Under the pieces are notes generated by a model. That model was not told where the DNA came from. It worked only from the letters and a program-made list of their open reading frames with translations, and searched no databases. Shown here piece by piece: positions 1 to 8,398 of a DNA stretch of 64,000 nt; positions within the stretch are counted from its first letter, which is position 1, and each line of letters starts with the position of its first letter. Source of the stretch: an uncultured SAR86 cluster bacterium (lineage in GTDB: Bacteria; Pseudomonadota; Gammaproteobacteria; Magnimaribacterales; Magnimaribacteraceae); assembly GCA_902537425.1 (NCBI GenBank), contig CACBBD010000005.1, forward strand, positions 1-64,000, written 5' to 3'. A program made the translations under genes and the position numbers.

Positions 1-594
1 AAAGAAGAGTACGAGAAATGTAACAATTTAGTAAAAATACTTACTCCGTTATCTAATAAGAGAAATTCAAAAATTATAAATCCGTTAATGGATTTGATGG
101 ATATCAATTATTTTGAAGCTTTAGGATCAATATCTGCAGAAAAATTTATGAAAAGAATGTCCAGAAGATATGATTTAGATGCATGGTTACTATGCACCAT
201 TAAAGATGAATTCGGTCTTCTATTAGATAGTCCTAAATGCTTAACATCTCTAGGAAGACAGTCTTCTCCCCAAGAAGCCCTCAATTATTTATTAGATAGA
301 GTTAATTCAAAAAATACACTAGTTGTTGACAAGAAATTAAAGAATAAAACCTCTATAAGGATTGTCGGTATAACTAGTCTTTCATTTTTAGAAGATGTTT
401 TGAGTAACTTGAAGTCGCAAGTGCTTGTGTATGGGGTTTCTTTAGAAAAGGTTGAGGGAGATAAATTAGATATTTTACTTTCACATTATGGCAAATCTGA
501 AGACCTTAAAAACTTATTAAATATCAATGATGATTTCAAAGGAATAGATAATAGTTCCAGGGAAATAATTTCTTACAAATATAATAATAGTTAA
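1..594 (+). CDS. DUF2066-type protein, 3' part (start outside window)
   Basis: The reading frame is open from the first base of the window, so the gene begins upstream; about 197 residues are visible. The sequence looks like the C-terminal part of a DUF2066 protein, a family of unknown function that in gammaproteobacteria commonly sits next to hda. No catalytic motif is visible. The visible end is soluble and mixed alpha/beta in character. The stop lies 3 nt before the next start, so it is probably co-transcribed with the CDP-alcohol phosphatidyltransferase and hda. An internal ATG at 88 could be mistaken for the start, but the frame continues upstream of it without a stop. The family call rests on context and on general resemblance. 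Confidence 0.65.
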   Translation, partial: KEEYEKCNNLVKILTPLSNKRNSKIINPLMDLMDINYFEALGSISAEKFMKRMSRRYDLDAWLLCTIKDEFGLLLDSPKCLTSLGRQSSPQEALNYLLDRVNSKNTLVVDKKLKNKTSIRIVGITSLSFLEDVLSNLKSQVLVYGVSLEKVEGDKLDILLSHYGKSEDLKNLLNINDDFKGIDNSSREIISYKYNNS

Positions 595-597
595 GTC

Positions 598-1143
598 ATG
601 TTATCTGCTATCCCAAACATCATCACCTCTATGAGATTTATTTTGGTAGTACCAATTAGCTTTTATATTTACCAAGGTAATGATCTTTTGGCTTTGATTC
701 TTTTCATTATTGCCGGTCTATCAGATGGCTTAGATGGATATTTAGCACGTAAATTCAATTGGCAAAGCGCCTTTGGTCAATTTGCTGATCCATTAGCTGA
801 TAAATGTCTGATTGTGGCAACCTTATTAGCTCTTGCTTTTTCGGACAAACTCCCTCTGTGGTTTGTATATATAATACTTTCAAGAGATGGAATTGTACTA
901 ATAGGAGCTATGCTACATCTTCTTCTATTCAATAATAAACAAGCTCTTTCTAATAGATGGGGAAAACATTACACAGGATGGACAATAGCGCTATTTATTA
1001 TTCTTTTAGTACAATCTGCTTTCCAAATTTTACCTTTTTACTTTGCATGGATAGCTATGTCTGGGGTGATAATTTTTACATTATTAAGTCTTTTTTATTA
1101 CTTTAAAAGCGAGGGCAAATTAATTTTTAAACAATTTTTATGA
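598..1143 (+). CDS. CDP-alcohol phosphatidyltransferase (PgsA-like)
   Basis: A 181-aa integral membrane enzyme that transfers a phosphatidyl group from CDP-diacylglycerol to an alcohol. The family signature is complete: Asp43, Asp46-Gly47, Ala50-Arg51, Gly60, Asp64 and Asp68, matching DxxDGxxAR(x8)GxxxDxxxD. These residues bind the metal and the CDP group. About five or six hydrophobic segments follow. Length and signature fit phosphatidylglycerophosphate synthase, but the alcohol acceptor cannot be read from sequence, and this hda-linked copy may be a second family member in the genome. Its last bases overlap the hda start (ATGA), a sign of translational coupling. Confidence 0.85.
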   Translation: MLSAIPNIITSMRFILVVPISFYIYQGNDLLALILFIIAGLSDGLDGYLARKFNWQSAFGQFADPLADKCLIVATLLALAFSDKLPLWFVYIILSRDGIVLIGAMLHLLLFNNKQALSNRWGKHYTGWTIALFIILLVQSAFQILPFYFAWIAMSGVIIFTLLSLFYYFKSEGKLIFKQFL

Positions 1144-1868
1144 GCAAATCACCAGATCAGCTTACTCTAAACATCAAACTTGATGATACTGTAAGCTTGG
1201 ATAAGTTTATTGAATGCGATAGTAATAGAGATTGTTTAAACTTCCTTAAAAGTACACTACGAGAAGACTCAATCTCAAATTTATTTTATATATGGGGAAG
1301 AGAAGGGGTCGGAAAATCTTACATAATGCAAGCTTTAAATAGAGAGTTTATTAATCAGGATAAGAGAACTTTTCACTTATCCCTCGCTGATAGGAAAGTA
1401 TCATCTCACAAAATCTTGCAGCACCTAGAGGCCTTAGATGTCATACTGATTGAGAATATAGATAATCTTCCAAAAAGTGAGGAATGGGAAACTCAAATTT
1501 TTTCACTCATCAACAGTGCCCTGACAAGCAAAATCAAAATTTATCTATCATCTAGAATAGTTTCAAAAGATCTTGAAATAGACCTTAAAGATTTACACTC
1601 TCGATTGGCATATTTTACTGCCATCGAAGTTCCAGAGATTACCAATGAAGAAAAATTAGATGCAATATCTCAGTCTTCAGCTAGAAAGGGCATTGATTTG
1701 GATACAAAAACAAAAGAATTTATTATCAACAATACTTCTAGAAGCTTATCCGATCTATTGCAACTCTTAAGCGAAATTGATGACTTCTCTCTTGAGAAAA
1801 AGAAAAAAGTAAACCCATACCTTATCCGACAACTATTAAAAGTTAGATCGGGCAGTCCTCACAAATGA
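1140..1868 (+). CDS. hda: DnaA-related regulatory inactivator Hda
   Basis: A 242-aa AAA+ protein related to the DnaA ATPase domain. In E. coli Hda, bound to the sliding clamp, stimulates DnaA-ATP hydrolysis and so prevents over-initiation. A Walker A motif (GREGVGKS) lies at residues 53-60. The N-terminus has a QLTLNI stretch at residues 7-12 resembling the clamp-binding motif QLSLPL. Its length matches Hda and it lacks the DNA-binding domain of DnaA. The start overlaps the upstream stop by 4 nt. Its 3' end overlaps the convergent sppA gene by 26 nt. Confidence 0.88.
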   Translation: MSKSPDQLTLNIKLDDTVSLDKFIECDSNRDCLNFLKSTLREDSISNLFYIWGREGVGKSYIMQALNREFINQDKRTFHLSLADRKVSSHKILQHLEALDVILIENIDNLPKSEEWETQIFSLINSALTSKIKIYLSSRIVSKDLEIDLKDLHSRLAYFTAIEVPEITNEEKLDAISQSSARKGIDLDTKTKEFIINNTSRSLSDLLQLLSEIDDFSLEKKKKVNPYLIRQLLKVRSGSPHK

Positions 1869-3678
1869 TATAAATTCCTTTAGGATCATTAAACTGATTT
1901 ATATCTTTTAGAGCATTGATTGCATTTTTTACTACGAAATTATCTTTTATGTAAGGTGGTATCACCCAACTAATATAGCCTGAAAATCTTTTCGCCAATT
2001 GCGTTCTCCAATCAACAGATTGAGTAGGATAATAGGTTGTGTATTCACTAATTTCAGCTAGCTCAGCTGCTCTTTTTATAGCCATTTTTAGATTTCCGAT
2101 ATTATCAACTAAGCCTAGCTCTTTTGCTGATGTTCCGGCCCAAACACGACCTTGAGCAATTTGATCAACTTGATCTATTGGGATATTTCTCGCTTCGCTA
2201 ACTAATCCTATAAAACGTTTATAACCATACTCTATTTCACTTTGGATTATGTTTGATAAACCTTCACTTAATGGTTGAGTGACATCTCCTGATAGATCGA
2301 TCTTTGAGGTTTTGACACCATCACTGTTGATACCAATTTCATTAAGGGCTCTATTAAATGTTGGAAGCAAACCAAAGATTCCTATCGATCCAGTTATGGT
2401 GTTATGAGAAGCCCAGATTTCATCTGCATTAGCTGAAATCCAATATCCACCGGAAGCAGCAACATTTCCCATTGAAGCAATAACTTTTAAACCTTTTTCT
2501 TTCGCCTCTAAAAGTTCTTGTCTAATTTGTTCAGATGCAAATACTCCACCCCCGCCTGAATCGACTCTTAGGACTATAGCTTTAACATTTTCATCCTCAT
2601 ATGCTTCCCTAATAAGTCTTGAGGTTGAATCACCTCCAATTGTCCCCGGAGGCTGTACACCATCAACTATAGTCCCTTTAGCCACTATGACAGCTATCTT
2701 ATCTTTACCTCCTAGGTCTTTTTTTTCTGAGCGAATAAGTTGAAGATACTCAAAACCAGAGATTCTGGCAAAGGATTTCTTGTCTTCAGATTCACCAAAT
2801 AATTCTCTGAGATAAGATCTTGTTTTTGTTCTGGGTAATAACTTATCTACCAACCCATAATCAAGGAAAGCTTCAGATGTAGAGCCACTTTTATCTGTTA
2901 AAACCTTATCAGCATTATCAACTAGGTACTGAATCTCATCGGACGTCATCTCGCGATTCTTTGAAACTTCATCTTTATAAGAGTCCCAAAGAACATTTAA
3001 ATAAGCCAAATTAGCTTCTTTAGCTTCTTTGGACATTTTATTATCAAGATATGGTTCTACTGCAGATTTATAAGTACCTACTCTGAAAACGTTAAAATCT
3101 ATTTTGATCTTATCGAGAAAAGATTTAAAGAATAATCTACTGCGTCCAAATCCATCTAAGCCAACCAATCCATCATTATTCATAATTATCTCATCGGAAA
3201 ATGACGCAAGATAATAGCCACTTCTAGAATAATAATCCCCGACAGCGATTATCGTCTTATCTGCATCCTTAATTTTTTGCAAAGCAACTCCGACATCATA
3301 TAAAACTGCCTGACCGGTTTCATCCATATTATCTAAGTTTAATAAGACATTCTGTACTCTTTCATCTATGGCTGCCGATTCCAGAACTTCCAGTAAGTCC
3401 CCAACATACAATTCCCTTGGTAAATTACCGCTAAATTGATCGATAGGATCATTTGTCCCTGTAATTTGTTCAACAATTGGCCCCATCGGGTTAATTACTA
3501 GTGCTTTATTAGTTGGATCTTTAAATTCATCTACAAATAAAGAGCTGATAAAAGAAAATATTGAAATGATTATGACGATTGAAAAAATTATATTCAGTGA
3601 TAAAAAAAATAATTTTCCTGAAAAAAGCCAAAAAAGTGGATTACTTTTAAATTTTTCTAAGAGAGTTTTTTGTTCCAT
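1843..3678 (-). CDS. sppA: Signal peptide peptidase SppA, 67K type
   Basis: A 611-aa inner-membrane serine protease that degrades cleaved signal peptides. It has a single N-terminal membrane segment at about residues 24-49 and then two tandem peptidase S49 domains, as in E. coli SppA. The catalytic dyad is recognisable: Lys204 in GTYKSAVEP in the N-terminal repeat and Ser408 in AASGGYW in the C-terminal repeat, close to the E. coli positions (209 and 409). It lies 7 nt downstream of the ArsC-like gene with a good ribosome-binding site (AAAGGA), so the two form an operon. It converges on and slightly overlaps hda. Confidence 0.93.
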   Translation of the reverse strand: MEQKTLLEKFKSNPLFWLFSGKLFFLSLNIIFSIVIIISIFSFISSLFVDEFKDPTNKALVINPMGPIVEQITGTNDPIDQFSGNLPRELYVGDLLEVLESAAIDERVQNVLLNLDNMDETGQAVLYDVGVALQKIKDADKTIIAVGDYYSRSGYYLASFSDEIIMNNDGLVGLDGFGRSRLFFKSFLDKIKIDFNVFRVGTYKSAVEPYLDNKMSKEAKEANLAYLNVLWDSYKDEVSKNREMTSDEIQYLVDNADKVLTDKSGSTSEAFLDYGLVDKLLPRTKTRSYLRELFGESEDKKSFARISGFEYLQLIRSEKKDLGGKDKIAVIVAKGTIVDGVQPPGTIGGDSTSRLIREAYEDENVKAIVLRVDSGGGGVFASEQIRQELLEAKEKGLKVIASMGNVAASGGYWISANADEIWASHNTITGSIGIFGLLPTFNRALNEIGINSDGVKTSKIDLSGDVTQPLSEGLSNIIQSEIEYGYKRFIGLVSEARNIPIDQVDQIAQGRVWAGTSAKELGLVDNIGNLKMAIKRAAELAEISEYTTYYPTQSVDWRTQLAKRFSGYISWVIPPYIKDNFVVKNAINALKDINQFNDPKGIYIICEDCPI

Positions 3679-3685
3679 ATTCCTT

Positions 3686-4039
3686 TTAGTTTATTAAATT
3701 TAAGACATTTTCTGGTGGTCTACCTATGATAGCTTGATTGCTTGAAACAACAATTGGTCTTTCAATTAATTTTGGATATTCAGACATAAGTTTAATAATT
3801 TTTGAGTTGTCTAGAGTTCGGTCTTTCAAATTCAATTCTTTATATTCAACTTCACCGGTTCGAAGTAATTCTCTAGGTTCAATTCCTAAGAAATCCAAAA
3901 TTTTCCTTAAATCAGATTCTGACGGTGGGTCTTCAAGATATAGGACAATTTTTGGATCGATACCTTCCTGCTTTAATAAATCTAATGTTTGTCTGGATTT
4001 ACTACACCTTGGATTGTGGTAAATGGTAAAATGCTTCAT
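3686..4039 (-). CDS. arsC: ArsC-family arsenate reductase (glutaredoxin-type)
   Basis: A 117-aa thioredoxin-fold protein of the ArsC family, which reduces arsenate to arsenite with glutathione and glutaredoxin. Cys12 in NPRCSKS and the arginines at 60, 94 and 107 occupy the positions of the R773-plasmid ArsC catalytic and anion-binding residues, so activity is plausible. There is no ars regulator or efflux pump nearby. It leads a two-gene unit with sppA. Its start is only 15 bp from the divergent start of the TlpA-like gene and no Shine-Dalgarno sequence precedes it. A role other than arsenate detoxification is possible, as in Spx/YffB relatives. Confidence 0.85.
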   Translation of the reverse strand: MKHFTIYHNPRCSKSRQTLDLLKQEGIDPKIVLYLEDPPSESDLRKILDFLGIEPRELLRTGEVEYKELNLKDRTLDNSKIIKLMSEYPKLIERPIVVSSNQAIIGRPPENVLNLIN

Positions 4040-4054
4040 AGGATAAAAAATTAA

Positions 4055-4519
4055 ATGACAATAAAATATCTATATTACAAGACAAAATATATTTTACTTA
4101 TAAATCTTATTTTTATTTTAAGTGCTTGCTCAGAACCAGATTACAGGCTTGTTGATGGTGGTTCTGGGAAAGTGGATGACTTTTTAGGAAAGTGGTTAAT
4201 CGTAAATTATTGGGCAGACTGGTGCCCACCTTGTATTAAAGAGATGCCTGAACTTGAAAATTTTTATAATGATAATAAGGCACAGGCTCTAGTATTAACT
4301 TATAACTTCGATAGACTTGAAGGTGAAGAATTGGAAAATCAAATTATCAGATTTGGTGTTAATGTCCCAAGTATTTTAAATGATCCTGGAACATTGTTTG
4401 GATGGGAGTCTCCACCAAGTTTACCAGCTACCTATGTTCTTGATCCCGAGGGTAAGCTCATCCACACATTAATAGGACCTCAAACACAGGAGAGCCTCGA
4501 AGCTCTATTAGGGCTCTGA
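4055..4519 (+). CDS. TlpA-like thioredoxin-fold lipoprotein
   Basis: A 154-aa envelope thiol-disulfide oxidoreductase. The N-terminus has a signal peptide ending in a lipobox (LSAC, Cys25), so the protein should be lipid-anchored. The active-site motif WCPPC has Cys57 and Cys60, typical of TlpA/ResA-like reductases. A cis-Pro loop is visible near SLPATYVLD. Such proteins keep periplasmic cysteines, for example in cytochrome c or cupredoxin maturation, reduced. The start ATG has a weak AGGA element 11 nt upstream. The divergent neighbour begins only 15 bp away. The following gene converges 7 bp after its stop. Confidence 0.82.
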   Translation: MTIKYLYYKTKYILLINLIFILSACSEPDYRLVDGGSGKVDDFLGKWLIVNYWADWCPPCIKEMPELENFYNDNKAQALVLTYNFDRLEGEELENQIIRFGVNVPSILNDPGTLFGWESPPSLPATYVLDPEGKLIHTLIGPQTQESLEALLGL

Positions 4520-4525
4520 AAATAA

Positions 4526-5362
4526 CTAATTAACAAATATTTCTGGATTTATTGGTATACCAAGGAAATATACCTCCCAATGTAAATGAGGTCCTGTAAC
4601 TCTTCCTGTGCTACCAACATATCCAAGTACTTCTCCTGCAATCAACGATTGGTTCATAACGACAGCCTCTTTACTCATATGAGAATAACTACTTACCAAG
4701 CCATTTCCATGATCCAAGTAAACGACATTTCCTTTATAAAAGAAATTACCGATAAGAATTACTTTACCATCTAAAGGAGTTCTAATAGGTTCGCCCTCAT
4801 TGGCAGCAATATCCAAACCTATGTGTCTATTTCTAGGCTTCCCATTTATAAACCTTCTCACACCAAATTCACTGCTAGTTATACCTATTACGGGTATAAC
4901 CATCTTTGTTTGCTTGAGATCTGAGGACGATAAGGTATTTTTCGCGGTCAAACCTTGTAGGTACTCTCTTTCGATTCTTTCTTGCATTGAACTTGGAGGA
5001 TTAACTAAGTCTTTATTCTGTATCTGTATCCTAGATTCCCTATAAAATTTATTCTCAATACCTATCGAGTCTATAAGTTCATTATTGAGGATTACTTCAA
5101 TTTTATTCTTACTATACGTAAGTGGAATTGGAACAAGAATGTTCGCATTAAAATCATCATCTCTACAAATCGTAAATTTGAGATTGCCCATTTGTAACTT
5201 ATTCTTTAAATCTGAATCATTTGACTTCAGATGATAGTTAACCAATCCTCCTGGATAATTCTTATCCATAGGAAAAGAACAGCTTTCTATTTCGTTAAGA
5301 GTAGGAAGGTTTGCACAAGATGATGATAAACATATCAATAAAACTAAAGACTTAGTCTTCAT
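4526..5362 (-). CDS. M23-family peptidoglycan peptidase, lipoprotein
   Basis: A LytM/M23 zinc endopeptidase domain in the C-terminal half, with the metal-binding pairs His180-x3-Asp184 (HIGLD) and HLH at 259-261, so the active site looks intact and peptidoglycan cleavage is likely. The chosen start at 5362 begins MKTKSLVLLI and gives a clean lipoprotein signal peptide with Cys16 (SSSCAN). The longer in-frame start at 5386 adds eight residues that spoil the signal peptide. With this start the gene overlaps the xseA stop by 11 nt, so the two are coupled. The region between about 20 and 120 is not recognised. Confidence 0.85.
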   Translation of the reverse strand: MKTKSLVLLICLSSSCANLPTLNEIESCSFPMDKNYPGGLVNYHLKSNDSDLKNKLQMGNLKFTICRDDDFNANILVPIPLTYSKNKIEVILNNELIDSIGIENKFYRESRIQIQNKDLVNPPSSMQERIEREYLQGLTAKNTLSSSDLKQTKMVIPVIGITSSEFGVRRFINGKPRNRHIGLDIAANEGEPIRTPLDGKVILIGNFFYKGNVVYLDHGNGLVSSYSHMSKEAVVMNQSLIAGEVLGYVGSTGRVTGPHLHWEVYFLGIPINPEIFVN

Positions 5363-6701
5363 CAGTCTTATTAAGTATTTGAGCAAGAATTTCTCCTTTT
5401 TGAAATCTTGCTTTAATTTTTTGATTTATGTTTAACTCTTCAGAAGAGGTAATAATTTTATTAGTATCGTCTGTCACAATTGAGTAGCCCCTGCTCAATA
5501 CCGCCAAAGGGCTTACCGCCTCTAAAGTATTGATATTTTTAAGATAGCTTTTTTGGGTTTTCTCTATGTTCAATTTTATGGAGTTAATAAGATTTAAATA
5601 ACTTTCGTTTATTTTAGTTTGTTTAAATTTGATATCTATTTTTGGAGAAGAGGCCTTCAGTTGTGAGGTATTTCTCTCTAATCTATTTTTCTTATCTAAG
5701 GCTATATTCAACAAAAGATCTTTCATCCTTGTTTCAAAATTATCTAATTTTTGTGATGTCTCTCTCAATTTTTCGCCGGGATGTCTGATGAGAGCCATTT
5801 TAAAATCGAGCACTTCTTTTAAGGCTTCAATTTTATTTAGTAATCCCTTTACAATAGTGTCTTTATTCCTTGAGAAGGATTCCAATAAATTAGTATGATT
5901 CTGACTTATTATTTCAGCGGCTGCAGACGGCGTTGGTGCTCTTAAATCCGAAACAAAATCGCTAATTGTAAAGTCAGTTTCATGACCAATGGCACTAATT
6001 ATTGGAACTTGAGATTTTGAGATCTCTCTTGCAACAGATTCCATATTAAAACACCACAAGTCTTCTATTGATCCGCCACCTCTAGCTAAAATAATTACAT
6101 CAAAATCTTCTACTTCATTGGCTCTCCTAATTGCTTTAACAATTTCTTTATCTGCCGTTCTTCCTTGAACTTGAGATTCCACCAAAGTGAGTTTAAGAAA
6201 TGGTGATCTTCTTCTAAGCACGTTTATGATGTCTTGAAATACCGCTCCCGTTTCCGAAGTTATTACAGCAACTGCTAAAGGAAGTTTAGGAATCAATTTT
6301 TTTCTACTTTGATCAAAGAGACCATCATTTTCTAGCTTTATTTTTAGATCTTCAAATGCTTTTAATAATGCTCCTTCGCCAAAAACCTCGATATGTTTAA
6401 CATTAAATTGATATCTTCCTGAAGGTGCGTAAATACTAATATTGCCATTTAGAATTAGTTCATCCCCGATCTTAGGATCAAATAAAACACTTTGGTTTTC
6501 AAATTTAAACATGACACAACTCAAAGAGGACTTCTTATCTTTTATGGTAAAGTACCAATGGCCTGATCCATGAGCTGTGAAGCTAGAAATTTCGCCTTGT
6601 ATCCAAACATTAGATAAATCCTTTTCTAATAAACCTTTAGCAAGGTTATTAATGTCAGATACCGAAATAATTTCTTGATTATTCGATGGAACTTGGCTCA
6701 T
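5352..6701 (-). CDS. xseA: Exodeoxyribonuclease VII large subunit
   Basis: A 449-aa XseA. It has an N-terminal OB-fold region (about residues 10-105, including WIQGEISSF) and the catalytic domain with the conserved glycine-rich run ARGGGSIEDLW and the GHETDFTI and APTPSAAAE motifs. A coiled-coil stretch follows and then the C-terminal LSRGYSIV segment. With XseB it degrades single-stranded DNA into oligonucleotides. No xseB is visible in the window. The start lies 24 bp from the divergent EamA gene and has no Shine-Dalgarno sequence, but a TATACT hexamer sits 8 nt upstream (see the promoter entry). Confidence 0.94.
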   Translation of the reverse strand: MSQVPSNNQEIISVSDINNLAKGLLEKDLSNVWIQGEISSFTAHGSGHWYFTIKDKKSSLSCVMFKFENQSVLFDPKIGDELILNGNISIYAPSGRYQFNVKHIEVFGEGALLKAFEDLKIKLENDGLFDQSRKKLIPKLPLAVAVITSETGAVFQDIINVLRRRSPFLKLTLVESQVQGRTADKEIVKAIRRANEVEDFDVIILARGGGSIEDLWCFNMESVAREISKSQVPIISAIGHETDFTISDFVSDLRAPTPSAAAEIISQNHTNLLESFSRNKDTIVKGLLNKIEALKEVLDFKMALIRHPGEKLRETSQKLDNFETRMKDLLLNIALDKKNRLERNTSQLKASSPKIDIKFKQTKINESYLNLINSIKLNIEKTQKSYLKNINTLEAVSPLAVLSRGYSIVTDDTNKIITSSEELNINQKIKARFQKGEILAQILNKTDED

Positions 6702-6709
6702 GTTACAAA

Positions 6710-6717
6710 AGTATAAC
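6710..6717. promoter_or_regulatory. Candidate bidirectional -10 element, xseA / EamA transporter
   Basis: The 24-bp gap between these divergent genes contains AGTATAAC. Read rightwards it gives TATAAC (6712-6717), 8 nt before the TTG start of the EamA gene. Read leftwards it gives TATACT (6715-6710), 8 nt before the ATG of xseA. Either -10 would place transcription initiation at or next to the start codon, so both messages would be nearly leaderless. No good -35 element is visible on either side. The element is seen in the sequence; its function is inferred. Confidence 0.45.
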
Positions 6718-6725
6718 TGAAGATT

Positions 6726-7601
6726 TTGAACGAAGAAAAAAATATATCGAGAGATCTTGTTAAAGGTATTTTCTTATTACTTATTGGTGCTTCAATGTTG
6801 GGAGGTTCCGGAATTTTTGTAAAACTAAGTGATTCATCACCCTCATTGATAGCGTTTTATAGATCCCTCTTTGCATTGCCTTTTTTATATGCCTGGATGA
6901 AATTTGAAGAAAGAAATGATTCCGCAAAGATTATTTGGGATAAAAAGACATTTTTCTTTCTGGTATTAGGCGGATTATGTTTTGCTTTGGACATGTCAAT
7001 TTGGAATTGGTCTTTGACCTTTACGTCGGTTGCTAATGCAACACTCATGGCAAATATAGCGCCAGTCTTTGTTGTTATCTTTGGTGTCTTATTTCTTGGC
7101 TATAAAATTGAAATCTTTTTTATAGTTACTTTATTGCTTGCCTTAATGGGAGTATTTCTCGTCATATTGCCAGGAGAGCAAATAATGATTTTCGGGGATT
7201 CATTGGGAATCCTAGCTGCTGTTTTTTATGCAGGATATATATTATCTATAAAAGATCTGACCAATATACTTCAACCAGCAAGAACTCTTTTTTTGGTAAC
7301 AATAATAACTACTCTTTGTTTGCTTCCCATTAGCTTGATTGAAACGGATAGCTTGATCCTAAGCAAATCAGAGTTTTTTATACTCATCTCTTATGCTATT
7401 TTTTCTCAAACTCTTGCTCAAGGCTTAATTACCTCAGGAATTTCAAAAGTTTCCGCCCATTTATCTTCATTAGTACTTTTAATGCAACCTGTGGCGGCTG
7501 CATTTTATGGATGGTTTTTTCTGCAAGAGTTATTGAGCCCGTTACAAATGGCCGGGGGATTAATAGTTTTGGCAGCTATTTATTTAGCTTCAAGGGAATG
7601 A
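6726..7601 (+). CDS. EamA/DMT-family transporter
   Basis: A 291-aa inner-membrane protein with about ten hydrophobic segments arranged as two EamA repeats (about residues 10-145 and 155-288), the fold of the drug/metabolite transporter superfamily. The substrate cannot be told; relatives export amino acids, metabolites or drugs. The start is a TTG at 6726. The first internal ATG would remove half of the first membrane segment, so TTG is preferred although there is no Shine-Dalgarno sequence. The gene stands alone, divergent from xseA and convergent with the crotonase gene, whose stop is 2 bp away. Confidence 0.85.
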   Translation: MNEEKNISRDLVKGIFLLLIGASMLGGSGIFVKLSDSSPSLIAFYRSLFALPFLYAWMKFEERNDSAKIIWDKKTFFFLVLGGLCFALDMSIWNWSLTFTSVANATLMANIAPVFVVIFGVLFLGYKIEIFFIVTLLLALMGVFLVILPGEQIMIFGDSLGILAAVFYAGYILSIKDLTNILQPARTLFLVTIITTLCLLPISLIETDSLILSKSEFFILISYAIFSQTLAQGLITSGISKVSAHLSSLVLLMQPVAAAFYGWFFLQELLSPLQMAGGLIVLAAIYLASRE

Positions 7602-7602
7602 G

Positions 7603-8391
7603 CTAATCCCATTTAGGTTCTCTTTTCTCAAGAAAAGCTGCTATACCCTCTTGGGCATCAGGACCGGCGAATGTTTCAGCACTCTTCTTACTTAGATATG
7701 GAAGAGCTTCATCAAAATTCATAGCATCTTGATTAACATAAGCTTCTAAACCGAATTGCATTGTTCCGGGTGCTAAGTTTGCAAGATCAGATGCTAGTCT
7801 ATCAACAGCCTCATCTAATTGATCGCTAGGTACAGATTGATTAATTAAACCCCATTCCTCAGCCTTCTTAGAGTCAATTGCTTGACCTCTCATACAAAAA
7901 TCTAATCCAGCTCTTTTTGGCATAACTCTAAATAATCCGGCCATAACCATATGAGGCCAGACACCTCTAAGAATCTCTGGAGCTGAGAACTTAGCCTCTT
8001 CAGTAGCAATAGCATGTGTGCAATTTGTAACCATTAAAAGGGCACCTGCGTGAACTGAGCCTTGTATCTTACAAATTACAGGTTTGTATAAATGTCTAAT
8101 GAGAAGACTAATATCATCAGATCCCTCTATTTTGGGCACATTTGATTCTGCCTTTTCTCGTCTGAGATCAGCTCCCGCACAAAAAACATCTCCTTCGGCA
8201 GCGATTATTACAACTCTGATTTCCCTCTCTTGCTTTGCATAAGACAATGCATAACAAATTTCATTCATCATTACATTATTAAGCGCATTTTTCTTTTCAG
8301 GCCTATTAAGGGTAATGGTGAGTACATTATTTTCTACTTTTATTTTGGTGGCTTGAAATATTAATCCTTCGAGAGATAGTTTATTTTTCAT
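7603..8391 (-). CDS. Enoyl-CoA hydratase/isomerase (crotonase) family
   Basis: A 262-aa crotonase-fold protein and the last gene of the AtuA/carboxylase operon, so it probably hydrates the carboxylated enoyl-CoA (as AtuE or LiuC do). The CoA/oxyanion segments are present (FCAGADL near residue 80 and a second helix near 120). By eye alignment with rat mitochondrial hydratase, the second catalytic Glu (rat Glu164) is kept in APEI, but the first (rat Glu144) is replaced by Leu in the HAGALLM stretch. A one-Glu crotonase may act as an isomerase or carry out different chemistry. The family is certain, the exact reaction is not. Confidence 0.85.
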   Translation of the reverse strand: MKNKLSLEGLIFQATKIKVENNVLTITLNRPEKKNALNNVMMNEICYALSYAKQEREIRVVIIAAEGDVFCAGADLRREKAESNVPKIEGSDDISLLIRHLYKPVICKIQGSVHAGALLMVTNCTHAIATEEAKFSAPEILRGVWPHMVMAGLFRVMPKRAGLDFCMRGQAIDSKKAEEWGLINQSVPSDQLDEAVDRLASDLANLAPGTMQFGLEAYVNQDAMNFDEALPYLSKKSAETFAGPDAQEGIAAFLEKREPKWD

Positions 8392-8398
8392 AGTCGTA

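Noticed and set aside
3738-4022. 94-codon frame opposite the ArsC-like gene
   Set aside because: Shadow of a gene whose catalytic Cys and three Arg are intact; the Ser/Leu/Phe-rich composition is antisense-like.
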